Positions 1-7,066 of a DNA stretch of 20,523 nucleotides are shown in pieces. The DNA is from Thermoplasmata archaeon (GTDB taxonomy: Archaea; Thermoplasmatota; Thermoplasmata; Lutacidiplasmatales; UBA184). The stretch spans positions 1 to 20,523 of the forward strand of contig JASHSA010000121.1 in assembly GCA_030037035.1 (NCBI GenBank), given 5' to 3'. The notes below the pieces were generated by a model, which saw only the letters and a program-made list of their open reading frames with translations, was not told the origin of the DNA and did not search any database. The number at the start of each line of letters is the position of its first letter. The stretch's first letter is position 1. A program made the position numbers and the translations under genes.

Positions 1-198
1 CCTGCCGTGTGCGACGACTGCGAACAAGCCATCGAGGCTGTGATCGCGAACAAGCCGAAGTGTCGATGCACCAAGTGTCGCGCCGGCGGCAGCGTGCTCG
101 CGATCCAGGCGCCTCCGAGGCTCACCCGGGTCGGACTGCAACCTTGGTGCGTCGGGTGCCATCACTTCATCCTCGTCGAGAACCGCCCCCAGTCCTAG
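1..198 (+). CDS. Small Cys-rich, probably zinc-binding protein; 5' end at or beyond the window edge
   Basis: The frame is open from base 1 and ends at TAG 196-198. A GTG at 7 would give a 63-residue protein, but the true start may lie outside the window. Seen: three cysteine clusters, CDDC near the start, CRCTKC in the middle, and CVGCHH near the end, spaced as in a small protein that binds one or two zinc ions. The composition is moderate and not the Arg/Pro/Ala mix of random GC-rich frames, which favours a real gene. I do not recognise a family. There is no partner gene, since the next 440 bp look empty. A role in nucleic-acid binding is possible by analogy with other small zinc ribbons, but this is not shown. 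Confidence 0.5.
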   Translation, partial: PAVCDDCEQAIEAVIANKPKCRCTKCRAGGSVLAIQAPPRLTRVGLQPWCVGCHHFILVENRPQS

Positions 199-640
199 GG
201 GTGCGGCTCCGCTAGAGGGTCAGCGCCGAACCTCTGCCCCCGCGACCTCTCCACCCCCTTTGGAGCAGCCGCGCGAAGGGCAGGCTGGACCGGTCCGTAC
301 GGGGGCGCGGCGACAGACCGCCATGAATGGGGCGAATTGGGGCCCCGAGACCGGACCGCGCCCGAGGGAGAACCAGACCACGCCCGTCGGAGGCGCGCCC
401 TCGGCGCGCGCCCACGGTCGGCAGGCGTCGTCATCGCGCGCAACCTAGGGAGCCCCGCGTCCCGGAGGACCTGGGATCGGCCGATGCCGCCGAATCCCGG
501 CGCCGCTCCGGGACCGTTGGGTCGTACGGAGCCCGCGACGGCGACCCGCTCGAACTCTGCCGCCGCCCAGGCAGAACGGAGCCGCCGAGCAGGGACGCGC
601 AGTCGGGCGCGGTAGCGTCCCTAGTCCTTCGCTCGCGACG
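199..640. other. Gene-poor spacer, about 440 bp
   Basis: No convincing gene in either strand. The open frames here translate to Arg/Pro/Ala/Gly-rich strings with no motif, as expected by chance at this GC content. I looked for tRNA T-loops, the SRP RNA helix-8 core (GGAAGG-type) and the RNase P GAGGAAAGTC core on both strands and found none. It contains several short GC hairpins: 392-398 with 406-412, 556-561 with 570-575, and 591-598 with 615-622. A structured non-coding RNA of unknown type cannot be excluded. Confidence 0.5.
591..622 (-). terminator. Possible hairpin downstream of fhs
   Basis: AGGGACGC (591-598) is exactly complementary to GCGTCCCT (615-622), giving an 8-bp stem with a 16-nt loop. 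It begins 18 nt past the fhs stop codon on the minus strand. There is no T-run beside it, and archaeal termination mainly uses T-runs, so its function is uncertain. Confidence 0.25.
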
Positions 641-2272
641 CTAGCGCGCTCCGGTGATCTCCCCGTCCGGGCCGATGGCGATCGTTTCCGACGCCGGGTG
701 GGCCGGCAGACCCGGCATCGCCTCGATGCTCCCGAGGAAGGCGACGGTGAACCCGGCCCCGGCGGCGCGGGCGTAGCGGTGGACGCTGACACGGAACCCG
801 CGGGGTCGGTTCAGCTTCTTCGGGTCGTCCGAGAGCGACAGCGGGGTCTTCGCCATGCAGACCGGCCCGTCGACCTCGCCGATCGCCTCCAGGCGTGCTC
901 GCCCTTCCTGCGCCTCCGGCCGCTCGTCGGCGGCGTCGGCTCCGTACAGCCGCGTCGCGATCAGCTCGATCTGGCGGGAGAGCGGGGTTCCCGGCGCGTA
1001 GAGCGGCCGGGTCCTCTTCCCGAGCGCCGCGGAGCGCTCGACGGCTGCCGCGAGCTCGACCGTCCCCGCGGCGCCCTGCTCGAACCCCCTCGAGTCGACC
1101 GCCTCGACGCCCTTCTCCCGGCAGAACGCGCGAACGCGCTCCGCCTCCTCCGCGGAGTCGCCCGGGAAGCGGTTCAGGGCGACGGTCGTCGCCGCCCCGA
1201 GCGCCGCGAGGTTGTCGAGGTGCTGCTCGAGGTTCGCGAGGCCGCGCTCGAGCGCCGCCGGCGCCGGACGGCCGGACTCCTCGTCCGACGCGCCGCCCTG
1301 GACCCTCAGGCCACGCTGCGTCACGACCAGCACCGCCGCGTCGACGTCGACCCCGAGCGTCGGCGTGACGATGTCGACGAACTTCTCGGCGCCCAGCTCG
1401 GTCGCGAAGCCGGCCTCGACGACCGCGTAGTCGCTCGTCGCGAGGGCCAGCTGGATCGCGAGCCGGCTGCACGTCCCGTGCGCGAGGTTCCCGAACGGAC
1501 CGGCGTGGACGAGCGCCGGGGTCCCCTCGGCGGTCTGCACGAGGTTCGGCTCGAGAGCGTGCCGCAGCAGCGCCGCCATCGCCCCGCCCGCCTGGAGGTC
1601 GCTCGCGCGGATCGGCCGGCCGTCGCGCGCGAAGCCGACCAGGATCCGGTCGAGCCGGCTCCTCAGCTCCTCGTAGCCGCCCGCCAGCGCGAGGATCGCC
1701 ATCACTTCCGACGCCGCGGCGATGACGAAGGCGCTCGGGTAGGCGACCTGCTTCGGCACGCCGTCGCCGACGACGATGCGGCGCAGCGCGCGGTCCTCGG
1801 CGTCGAGCGTTCGGTTCCAGAGGTAGCGCGTCGGGTCGATCCCGAGCGCGTTGCCGTGGTAGACGTGATTGTCGGCGAGCGCGGCGAGGAGGTTGTGCGC
1901 CGCCGCGACGGCGTGGATGTCCCCCGTGAACCCGAAGTTGATCTCGGTCGACGGTTCGACGGTCGCGCGGCCGCCCCCGGTCGCGCCGCCCTTGACGCCG
2001 AAGACCGGTCCGAGGGACGGCTGGCGCAGGCACGCGACGGCGCTCACCCCCCGTCGGCGCAGTCCGTCCGCGAGGCCGATCGTCGTGACGGTCTTCCCCT
2101 CGCCGTGCCGCGTCGGGGTCATCGCGCTGACGAGGACCAGCTTGCCCCGCCGCGGCCCGGAGGCCCGCCCTCGCACGGCGCGGACCGCGACCTTGCCGAC
2201 CGACGGTCCCGCCGGCGCGACCTCGTCCTTTCCCAACCCGAGCGCCCCCGCGAGGTCGTCGACCGTGCGCAT
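641..2272 (-). CDS. fhs: Formate-tetrahydrofolate ligase
   Basis: Makes 10-formyl-tetrahydrofolate from formate, ATP and tetrahydrofolate in the cytoplasm, feeding purine synthesis or a C1 pathway. The 543 residues match the family length (about 555). Seen: P-loop TPTRHGEGKT at residues 52-61, QPSLGPVFGVKGGATGGG near 84-101, the INFGFTGDIHA segment near 111-121, and EAGFATELGAEKFVDI in the middle, all family hallmarks. ATG at 2272 is chosen because a TATA-like TTGATAGG lies about 34 nt upstream; an in-frame GTG at 2293 would add seven residues and sit too near that box. It is transcribed alone, divergent from the acetyltransferase gene. Fhs is mainly bacterial but is found in some archaea, so lateral transfer at some point is likely. 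Function is confident; the natural pterin carrier is not known from sequence. Confidence 0.95.
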   Translation of the reverse strand: MRTVDDLAGALGLGKDEVAPAGPSVGKVAVRAVRGRASGPRRGKLVLVSAMTPTRHGEGKTVTTIGLADGLRRRGVSAVACLRQPSLGPVFGVKGGATGGGRATVEPSTEINFGFTGDIHAVAAAHNLLAALADNHVYHGNALGIDPTRYLWNRTLDAEDRALRRIVVGDGVPKQVAYPSAFVIAAASEVMAILALAGGYEELRSRLDRILVGFARDGRPIRASDLQAGGAMAALLRHALEPNLVQTAEGTPALVHAGPFGNLAHGTCSRLAIQLALATSDYAVVEAGFATELGAEKFVDIVTPTLGVDVDAAVLVVTQRGLRVQGGASDEESGRPAPAALERGLANLEQHLDNLAALGAATTVALNRFPGDSAEEAERVRAFCREKGVEAVDSRGFEQGAAGTVELAAAVERSAALGKRTRPLYAPGTPLSRQIELIATRLYGADAADERPEAQEGRARLEAIGEVDGPVCMAKTPLSLSDDPKKLNRPRGFRVSVHRYARAAGAGFTVAFLGSIEAMPGLPAHPASETIAIGPDGEITGAR

Positions 2273-2302
2273 GAAGGACCCCGTCGCCCTCACCCACCGC
2301 GA

Positions 2303-2310
2303 CCTATCAA
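2303..2310 (-). promoter_or_regulatory. TATA-like box for fhs
   Basis: On the minus strand the bases read TTGATAGG in an otherwise GC-rich spacer. The box centre is about 34 nt from the fhs ATG, so initiation 26 nt downstream would give a leader of roughly 9 nt. Confidence 0.4.
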
Positions 2311-2348
2311 GTCCCGCGTCAACCTCGGCTGACCGCGCCGCACCGGCC

Positions 2349-2354
2349 GTTATC
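2349..2354 (+). promoter_or_regulatory. Weak TATA-like box for the GNAT gene
   Basis: GTTATC lies about 20-25 nt before the GTG starts at 2372/2375/2378, consistent with a leaderless or nearly leaderless transcript. The match is short and tentative. Confidence 0.25.
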
Positions 2355-2371
2355 TGCCTAGGTGCGCCTGG

Positions 2372-3331
2372 GTGGTGGTGGAGTCGCGCCTCACCCCTCT
2401 CGCCGACGCGCCGGCCGCGGCGCTCCGCCTCGGGCGTCGGGCCGTGGAGGGACGACGGGCGATCGACGGCCTCGAATCTTCGTCGTGGCTGACCGCGATG
2501 GAGGAGAGGCTCGCGACCGGGGCGATCCCCGGTCGCCTCTACTGGGTCGCCGGTGCGCCGGTCGGCTTCGCCAGCTGGTCGGCCGGCGGCCCGCTCGGGC
2601 TCTCGATCGACCTGCTGTACGTCGAGCCGAGCGAGCGTCTCGGCGACGAGTACGCCCGCCTGCTCGGGGAGGTTGAAGCGTCGTGCGGTCCGATCGCGTT
2701 CGTGCACGGCCCGCTGCCGGGACTCTCGACGACGGACGAGGAGAGGTCGCTGGAGCCGCTCGGATACCGCCGGTACTCCCGGAGCGAGATGGTCCGCCGG
2801 GGCTCGCTCTCCGCCCGGCCGGAGCCGTCGGTTCCCGGCGAGTCGCTGCGGCCGGTCGTGCCCGCCGACGTCCCTGCGCTCGCCGAACTGCACCGACGAG
2901 CCTACCACGACCGCTTCGACCGTTTCCTGTTCCTCGAGCTCGACGACGAGGCGGCGGACGCCCGCCGCGAGGTCGACGAGATCCTGGGAGGGCGCTGGGG
3001 GGAGTTCTCCGCGACCGGGTCGCTGGTGGCGGAGCAGGACGGGACCCCGGTCGGGGCCGTCCTCTCCGTCGTGACCCCCGCCGGCGTCCTGGTCGCCGAC
3101 GTCATGGTCGAGCCGGCCCGGCAGGGCTCCGGGGTCGGTCGTCGCATGCTCACCGCCTCGCTTCGCGCGCTGGACCGCGCAGCGACCTCGTCCGTGTACC
3201 TGAACGTCACCGAGGGCAACGAGCGGGCGCTTCGGCTCTACCGGAGCCTCGGGTTCTCCCGCTCGCTCGGCCCGTCCCGGGACTGGTACCACGCCGGGCG
3301 GATCCCCGTCGCGCCGGTGTCGACCGGCTAG
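2372..3331 (+). CDS. GNAT-family N-acetyltransferase, apparent two-domain form
   Basis: Predicted acetyl-CoA-dependent acyltransferase of 319 residues; substrate unknown. A single GNAT domain is about 150 residues, so this is twice that size. The C-terminal half (from about 160) is canonical: a start with RPVVPADVPALAELHRRAY, then VADVMVEPARQGSGVGRRML at 241-260 with the acetyl-CoA-binding QGSGVG loop at 251-256, then the N-x-x-A-x-x-L-Y-x-x-x-G-F signature (NERALRLYRSLGF). The N-terminal half has LYWVAGAPVGFASW and a LLYVEPSERLGDEYARLL segment, like a degraded GNAT fold without the glycine loop. The start is one of three consecutive GTG codons (2372, 2375, 2378). The stop TAG overlaps the stop of the convergent MFS gene in a CTAG. 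The tandem layout recalls mycothiol-synthase-like proteins, but no substrate can be assigned. Confidence 0.85.
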   Translation: MVVESRLTPLADAPAAALRLGRRAVEGRRAIDGLESSSWLTAMEERLATGAIPGRLYWVAGAPVGFASWSAGGPLGLSIDLLYVEPSERLGDEYARLLGEVEASCGPIAFVHGPLPGLSTTDEERSLEPLGYRRYSRSEMVRRGSLSARPEPSVPGESLRPVVPADVPALAELHRRAYHDRFDRFLFLELDDEAADARREVDEILGGRWGEFSATGSLVAEQDGTPVGAVLSVVTPAGVLVADVMVEPARQGSGVGRRMLTASLRALDRAATSSVYLNVTEGNERALRLYRSLGFSRSLGPSRDWYHAGRIPVAPVSTG

Positions 3332-4662
3332 TCGGAGGCCGGGGTCGTGCCCCGCGCCGCGGCGTGGGGCTCGAAGCCGAGCGTGCGGAGCGCGCCGAAG
3401 CCGACGGCCATGACGACCCCGAGGACGACGATCGACGCGCCCGCGGCGAGGAACGTCCCTTGCACGCCGGCCTCGTAGGTGAGCGCCCCGCCGCTCGCTT
3501 GGCCGACCGGCACGAGCGCGTAGCTGCCGACCTCGTCCGCCGAGAAGACCCGCCCGAGGATCTCGTTCGGAACGGTCGCCTGGACGCTCGAGAGGAAGAC
3601 CGTCTGGACCATCCCCGGCAGTAGGCCGTAGGCGAAGACGATCGGGAGCGCCAGCCACACCGATCTCACGAGCGCGAGCCCGAGGACGGCGAACCCCATC
3701 GCCAGCACGAGCAGGATCAGGACCCGTCCGGCCCGGTGCTCGAAGCGCACGTGGGCGATCGTGAGCATGCCGACCGCCGCGCCGGCGGTCGACGCGGAGA
3801 CCATCGCCCCGTACCAGAAGCCGGAGGCGAGCCGGAGCCAGACGAGGACGTAGAGGCCGAGCTCGACGAACGCGATCGCGACGAGGAAGTTCACGACCAG
3901 CGCGGCGACGGTCATCTCGAAGAGGTCCCGCCGCCCCCACAGGTAGCGCAGCCCTTCGACGACGTCCGGCCAGATCCGCCGCGTCGGCCGCGGCCTCGGC
4001 GCGCTCAGGTCCGCCCGCACCCCGACCAGCGCGACCTGGGTCGCGAGGAACAGCGCGAACGGCGCCGCGAGCGCGTAGACGGCCGGCCCGACGCTCAGCA
4101 CGATCCCGACCGCGAGCGACGCGCTCGCGCTCGTGCCGGCGGCGATCGCGTAGATGAGGCCGTTCGCCCGCCCCAGCTCCGCGGGCGGCACGAGCTTCGG
4201 GACGGAGGCGTTGAACGCCGGTCGGAAGACCGTCGCCGAGGAGATCAGCAGGGCCCACGCCGGCAGGGCGAGCGCGACCCAGGTGGGGAAGTAGAAGCCG
4301 GGGGCGAGCGGGACGCTGCCTCCCGGGCGGACGAAGAGGTCGGCCGCGAGCCCCGCCGTCGCGAGCAGGGAGATCACGTTCGCGCTCCGGAGGAGGAGGT
4401 GCCGGTCGTGGCGGTCGGCGAGGGGGCCCGCGAAGAACGCGCTGCCGAGCGTCGGCAGGGCGGAGGCGAGGCCGAGCAGCGCGAGCGCGATCGAGCCCTC
4501 GCCCGGGTGGCCGGCGCGCGCGTAGCCGACCGGGATCGTGAAGATCAGCACGACCAGGGCGGTCGCGGGGGCGGCGAACTGGAGCGCCCCGGCCGTGACG
4601 AACGCGGGCATCGCGTCATGCCGCAGCACCCCGCGGTACGTCGGTCGGGGCTCGCTCGCCAC
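3328..4662 (-). CDS. Major facilitator superfamily transporter
   Basis: Integral membrane transporter, 444 residues with about 12 hydrophobic segments; substrate unknown. The loop between helices 2 and 3 carries the MFS-type GPLADRHDRHLLLRSAN sequence (compare G-x-L-a-D-r-x-x-R-r). The first helix begins at AFVTAGALQFAAPATALVV. The long central loop (RADLSAPRPRPTRRIWPDVVEGLRYLWGR region) resembles the EntS/MFS_3 type of efflux transporter, which often has WPDVVEGLRYL-like sequences after helix 6. GTG at 4662 is preferred because a TATA-like motif lies about 28 nt upstream, giving a near-leaderless message; a longer open frame upstream reaches 4941 but would overlap pelota and lacks sensible sequence. 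Drug or metabolite export is inferred from the family. Confidence 0.85.
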   Translation of the reverse strand: MASEPRPTYRGVLRHDAMPAFVTAGALQFAAPATALVVLIFTIPVGYARAGHPGEGSIALALLGLASALPTLGSAFFAGPLADRHDRHLLLRSANVISLLATAGLAADLFVRPGGSVPLAPGFYFPTWVALALPAWALLISSATVFRPAFNASVPKLVPPAELGRANGLIYAIAAGTSASASLAVGIVLSVGPAVYALAAPFALFLATQVALVGVRADLSAPRPRPTRRIWPDVVEGLRYLWGRRDLFEMTVAALVVNFLVAIAFVELGLYVLVWLRLASGFWYGAMVSASTAGAAVGMLTIAHVRFEHRAGRVLILLVLAMGFAVLGLALVRSVWLALPIVFAYGLLPGMVQTVFLSSVQATVPNEILGRVFSADEVGSYALVPVGQASGGALTYEAGVQGTFLAAGASIVVLGVVMAVGFGALRTLGFEPHAAARGTTPASD

Positions 4663-4686
4663 GATGGCGCGCGCAGCGGCCGACGG

Positions 4687-4704
4687 CGCGATAAGCCTAT
4701 CGCG
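4687..4704. promoter_or_regulatory. Symmetric TATA-containing inverted repeat between divergent genes
   Basis: CGCGATA (4687-4693), a 4-nt spacer AGCC, and TATCGCG (4698-4704) form a perfect 7-bp inverted repeat, so both strands show a TTATCGCG or TATCGCG element. On the minus strand it lies about 28 nt from the MFS GTG start. On the plus strand it is about 70 nt from pelota, for which a second weak site (TTGTAG near 4733-4738) is better placed. Confidence 0.4.
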
Positions 4705-4771
4705 AGCGGCTCCGCCGAGCGGCCGAAAGTCGCTTGTAGCTGGCGCCCGTCGCGGCCGGACGGGTCCGGGC

Positions 4772-5881
4772 GTGCGCCTCGTGTTCCGCGACCGTTCGAC
4801 CGGCGCCCTCAAGGTGCGGCTCGAGACGCCGAGCGACCTCTGGCGCCTCGCGCGCCTGATCCGGCCCGGCGAGACCGTCGGCGCGTCGACGACGCGGCGC
4901 GACCCCGAGGCCCCGCAGGACGTTCCGGGGGCCGAGCGCACCCGGCGCCGTGTCTATCTGGTCGTGCGCGCCGAGCAGGTCGACTTCCACGGCTTCAACC
5001 AGCACCTCCGGGTCACGGGACCGATCGTCGAGGGACCGTTCGACCTCGGCCGACACCACACGCTCGACCTCGCCGAGGGCGACGACGTGACGCTGTCGAA
5101 GCCCGAGATCTCCGTCGCCGAGCAGGCGCTCCTGGACGAGGGCGTCGCGGGCCGAGGCGACCCGGCGATCGTGATCGCGGCCGTCGACTGGGGCGACTCG
5201 TCGGTCGTGCGGGTCCGCGGTCGCTCGATCGAGCCGGTCGCCGACGTCCGCCGGACGCTCGCCGGCAAGCACTTCGACGGCGGTCAGGGCGAGAAGGACC
5301 GCGCGAGCTATCTCGAGGAGCTGCGCGCGCTGGTCGAGCGGGAGGGGGCGGACGCCACCGCGCTGATCGTCGCCGGGCCGGGGTTCCTCAAGGAGGCGCT
5401 CGTGCGTCGCCTCGCCGAGACGTCGCCGGAGCTCGCCCGGCGCGTGCGGGTCTACCCGACCGCCGAGGCCGGCCGCGTCGGGGTCGACGAGCTCCTGCGC
5501 TCCGGACGCGCCAGCGAGGTCCTGCGCGCCAGCGTCGCCGCGCAGGAGGCGGAGGTCGTCGAGCAGCTCGTCCAGGCGGTCGCGGGGGGGCGCCGGGCGG
5601 CGGTCGGGCGCCGGGAGGTCGCCGAGGCGATCGACGCCGGCGCCGTCGAGACGCTGCTCGTCGGCGAGCGGCTGCTCGCCGAGCCGGCGGTCGTGGCGCT
5701 CCTCGACCGGGCCCGGGGCGCGCGCGCCCGCCTGTTCGTGGTCCGCGCCGACGACCCGCCGGGACGACGGCTCGCGGCGTTCGGGGAGATCGCCGCGATC
5801 CTGCGCTACGACTGGACGAGCGCCGGGCCGGCTACGGGATCCCCTGGACCGCCTCGCGCAGCTCCTCGAGGCGGCGCCTGA
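4772..5881 (+). CDS. pelA: Pelota / Dom34 mRNA surveillance protein
   Basis: Archaeal pelota resembles release factor aRF1 and, with EF-1alpha or ABCE1, rescues stalled ribosomes. It has 369 residues against the usual 350 or so. Seen: N-terminal ALKVRLETPSDLWRLARLI (family ETPDDLW motif), PGETVGASTTRRD, central GPIVEGPFDLGRHHTLDL, GGQGEKDRASYLEELRALV, VAGPGFLKEALVRRL, and C-terminal AFGEIAAILRYD, where the family normally ends. GTG at 4772 matches the conserved N-terminus; the open frame extends further upstream but without homology-like sequence. About 20 extra residues (GPATGSPGPPRAAP and similar) follow the core and overlap the 3' end of rpoD on the other strand by 50 bp. This tail is probably non-conserved run-on. 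The gene is alone on its strand. Confidence 0.93.
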   Translation: MRLVFRDRSTGALKVRLETPSDLWRLARLIRPGETVGASTTRRDPEAPQDVPGAERTRRRVYLVVRAEQVDFHGFNQHLRVTGPIVEGPFDLGRHHTLDLAEGDDVTLSKPEISVAEQALLDEGVAGRGDPAIVIAAVDWGDSSVVRVRGRSIEPVADVRRTLAGKHFDGGQGEKDRASYLEELRALVEREGADATALIVAGPGFLKEALVRRLAETSPELARRVRVYPTAEAGRVGVDELLRSGRASEVLRASVAAQEAEVVEQLVQAVAGGRRAAVGRREVAEAIDAGAVETLLVGERLLAEPAVVALLDRARGARARLFVVRADDPPGRRLAAFGEIAAILRYDWTSAGPATGSPGPPRAAPRGGA

Positions 5882-6686
5882 GGTCCTTCAGGGCGAAGCG
5901 GAGCGCCTCGCGGGCGCTCAACGAGCCGTCCGTGTCGAACCGGAGGAAGAACTTCTCCTCGTCCGGCTCGATGTGGATCGAACCGTGCTCGCACGTCTTC
6001 TCGCACGCGTGACAGTCGATGCACTTCACCTCGTCCGTGACGGAGAGCTTCCCGTCGGCGAAGTCGAGGATGTTCACCGGGCAGGAGGCCGCCGTCCGCT
6101 TGAGGCAGGCGTCCGAGCAGCCTTCCTTCCGGGCGATCCTCACGTGGGGTCTCGGGTAGATCCCGACGGCGTGCGCGACCTGCCACTTCGCGTGCTCGCG
6201 GCCGGTCCCCACGACGGCGGTCGCGTAGGCGAGGAGCGCCTGCCGGGCCCCGAGGCGGACGATCGGCACCTCGGGTTCGAGGATCGCGAGCGTCGCGTCG
6301 CCGAGCGGCACGACGTCCTTCGCGTAGACCGTGCACGGGCCCTTGCGGTCGATCGAGTACATCACCTGGCAGTGCGGGCAGCCGGCGCCGTCGCACGTGC
6401 AGTCGCTCTTCCGCCGGAACTGCGAGAGGTCGGTCGGGATCGGCAGGAGGCCGAGGCGCAGCGCGACCCCCTCGTCGAACATGCTCGTCGACGAGTCGTA
6501 GTCCTTGCCCGTCGTCTCGTCGCGGATCGGCCCGAGGTGGAACTCGACGTCCTCGATCGCGAGCTTCGGCACGTCCGCGATCAGCGTCCGGCGGATCGCG
6601 TTCGCCTGGGCGGCGGAGATTCCGTCGAGCTCGAGCCGCGCGTGGCGTGCCGACAGCTCGCCGACCGTGACCGTCACCGCGATCAC
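5832..6686 (-). CDS. rpoD: DNA-directed RNA polymerase subunit D
   Basis: Archaeal homologue of bacterial alpha and eukaryotic RPB3; it pairs with subunit L to nucleate polymerase assembly. It has 284 residues. Seen: the N-terminal assembly domain with QANAIRRTLIADVPKLAIEDV (residues 27-47), a CTCDGAGCPHC zinc-type motif (Cys96, 98, 103, 106), and the extra ferredoxin-like domain with Cys190, Cys194, Cys202 and C222-x2-C225-x2-C228-x3-C232. Seven cysteines here suggest one, perhaps two, Fe-S clusters; archaeal D subunits are known to vary in this. The GTG start overlaps the rps11 stop by 4 nt (GTGA), typical of coupled translation. It is the last gene of the operon; the usual archaeal followers (L18e, L13, S9, RpoN) are absent because pelota converges here. 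Confidence 0.96.
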   Translation of the reverse strand: MIAVTVTVGELSARHARLELDGISAAQANAIRRTLIADVPKLAIEDVEFHLGPIRDETTGKDYDSSTSMFDEGVALRLGLLPIPTDLSQFRRKSDCTCDGAGCPHCQVMYSIDRKGPCTVYAKDVVPLGDATLAILEPEVPIVRLGARQALLAYATAVVGTGREHAKWQVAHAVGIYPRPHVRIARKEGCSDACLKRTAASCPVNILDFADGKLSVTDEVKCIDCHACEKTCEHGSIHIEPDEEKFFLRFDTDGSLSAREALRFALKDLRRRLEELREAVQGIP

Positions 6687-7066
6687 ACCCGACGGCCGCG
6701 GCGGCCGCCCTTCGGCTTCGTCCCGTCGTGCGGGACCGGCGTGACGTCCTCGATCCGCTGGATCTTGACCCCGGCGCGCGCGAGCGCGCGGATCGCCGCC
6801 TGGGCGCCCGGCCCCGGCGAGCGGGAGCGGTTGCCCCCCGGCGCGCGGACGCGCACGTGCAGCGTCTCGTAGCCCTTCTCCTTCAGGACGGCGGCGATCT
6901 GGTCGGCCGCCTTCATCGCCGCGTACGGGCTCGACTCGTCGCGCGCCGCCTTGACGACCATCCCCCCGGTCGCCTTCGCGAGCGTCTCGGCGCCGGTGAT
7001 GTCGGTGACGGTGATGTGGATGTTGTTGTAGCTCGCGAAGATGTGCGCGATCCCGACCTTCGTCAC
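6683..7066 (-). CDS. rps11: 30S ribosomal protein S11
   Basis: Small-subunit platform protein near the 3' region of 16S rRNA. It has 127 residues, the usual archaeal length. Recognisable sequences are GIAHIFASYNNIHITVTDITG at the start, ETLAKATGGMVVKAARDESSPYAA in the middle, and the C-terminal PGPGAQAAIRALARAG and IEDVTPVPHDGTKPKGGRRGRR, which are classic S11. The start GTG at 7066 overlaps the rps4 stop by 4 nt and the gene's own stop overlaps the rpoD start by 4 nt, so the three genes are translationally linked. The order S4-S11-RpoD is standard in archaea. Confidence 0.98.
   Translation of the reverse strand: MTKVGIAHIFASYNNIHITVTDITGAETLAKATGGMVVKAARDESSPYAAMKAADQIAAVLKEKGYETLHVRVRAPGGNRSRSPGPGAQAAIRALARAGVKIQRIEDVTPVPHDGTKPKGGRRGRRV

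Noticed and set aside
195..443. 82-codon minus-strand open frame in the 5' spacer
   Set aside because: Arg/Ala/Pro/Ser-rich without motif or ribosome-binding site; no better than other random frames in this spacer.
545..575. tRNA-like TTCGAGC (minus strand) in the spacer
   Set aside because: The flanking 5-nt arms (CAGAG and GGGTC) are not complementary and no acceptor stem or anticodon arm fits.
2293..2295. GTG at 2293 as the fhs start
   Set aside because: In frame, but it would place the start only about 14 nt from the TATA-like box; the ATG at 2272 fits both spacing and family N-terminus better.
2273..4258. Long minus-strand open frame continuing upstream of fhs (total over 1200 codons)
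   Set aside because: The part before fhs translates to Arg/Glu/Ala-rich sequence with no motif and lies antisense to the GNAT gene and in another frame of the MFS gene; a chance open frame in GC-rich DNA.
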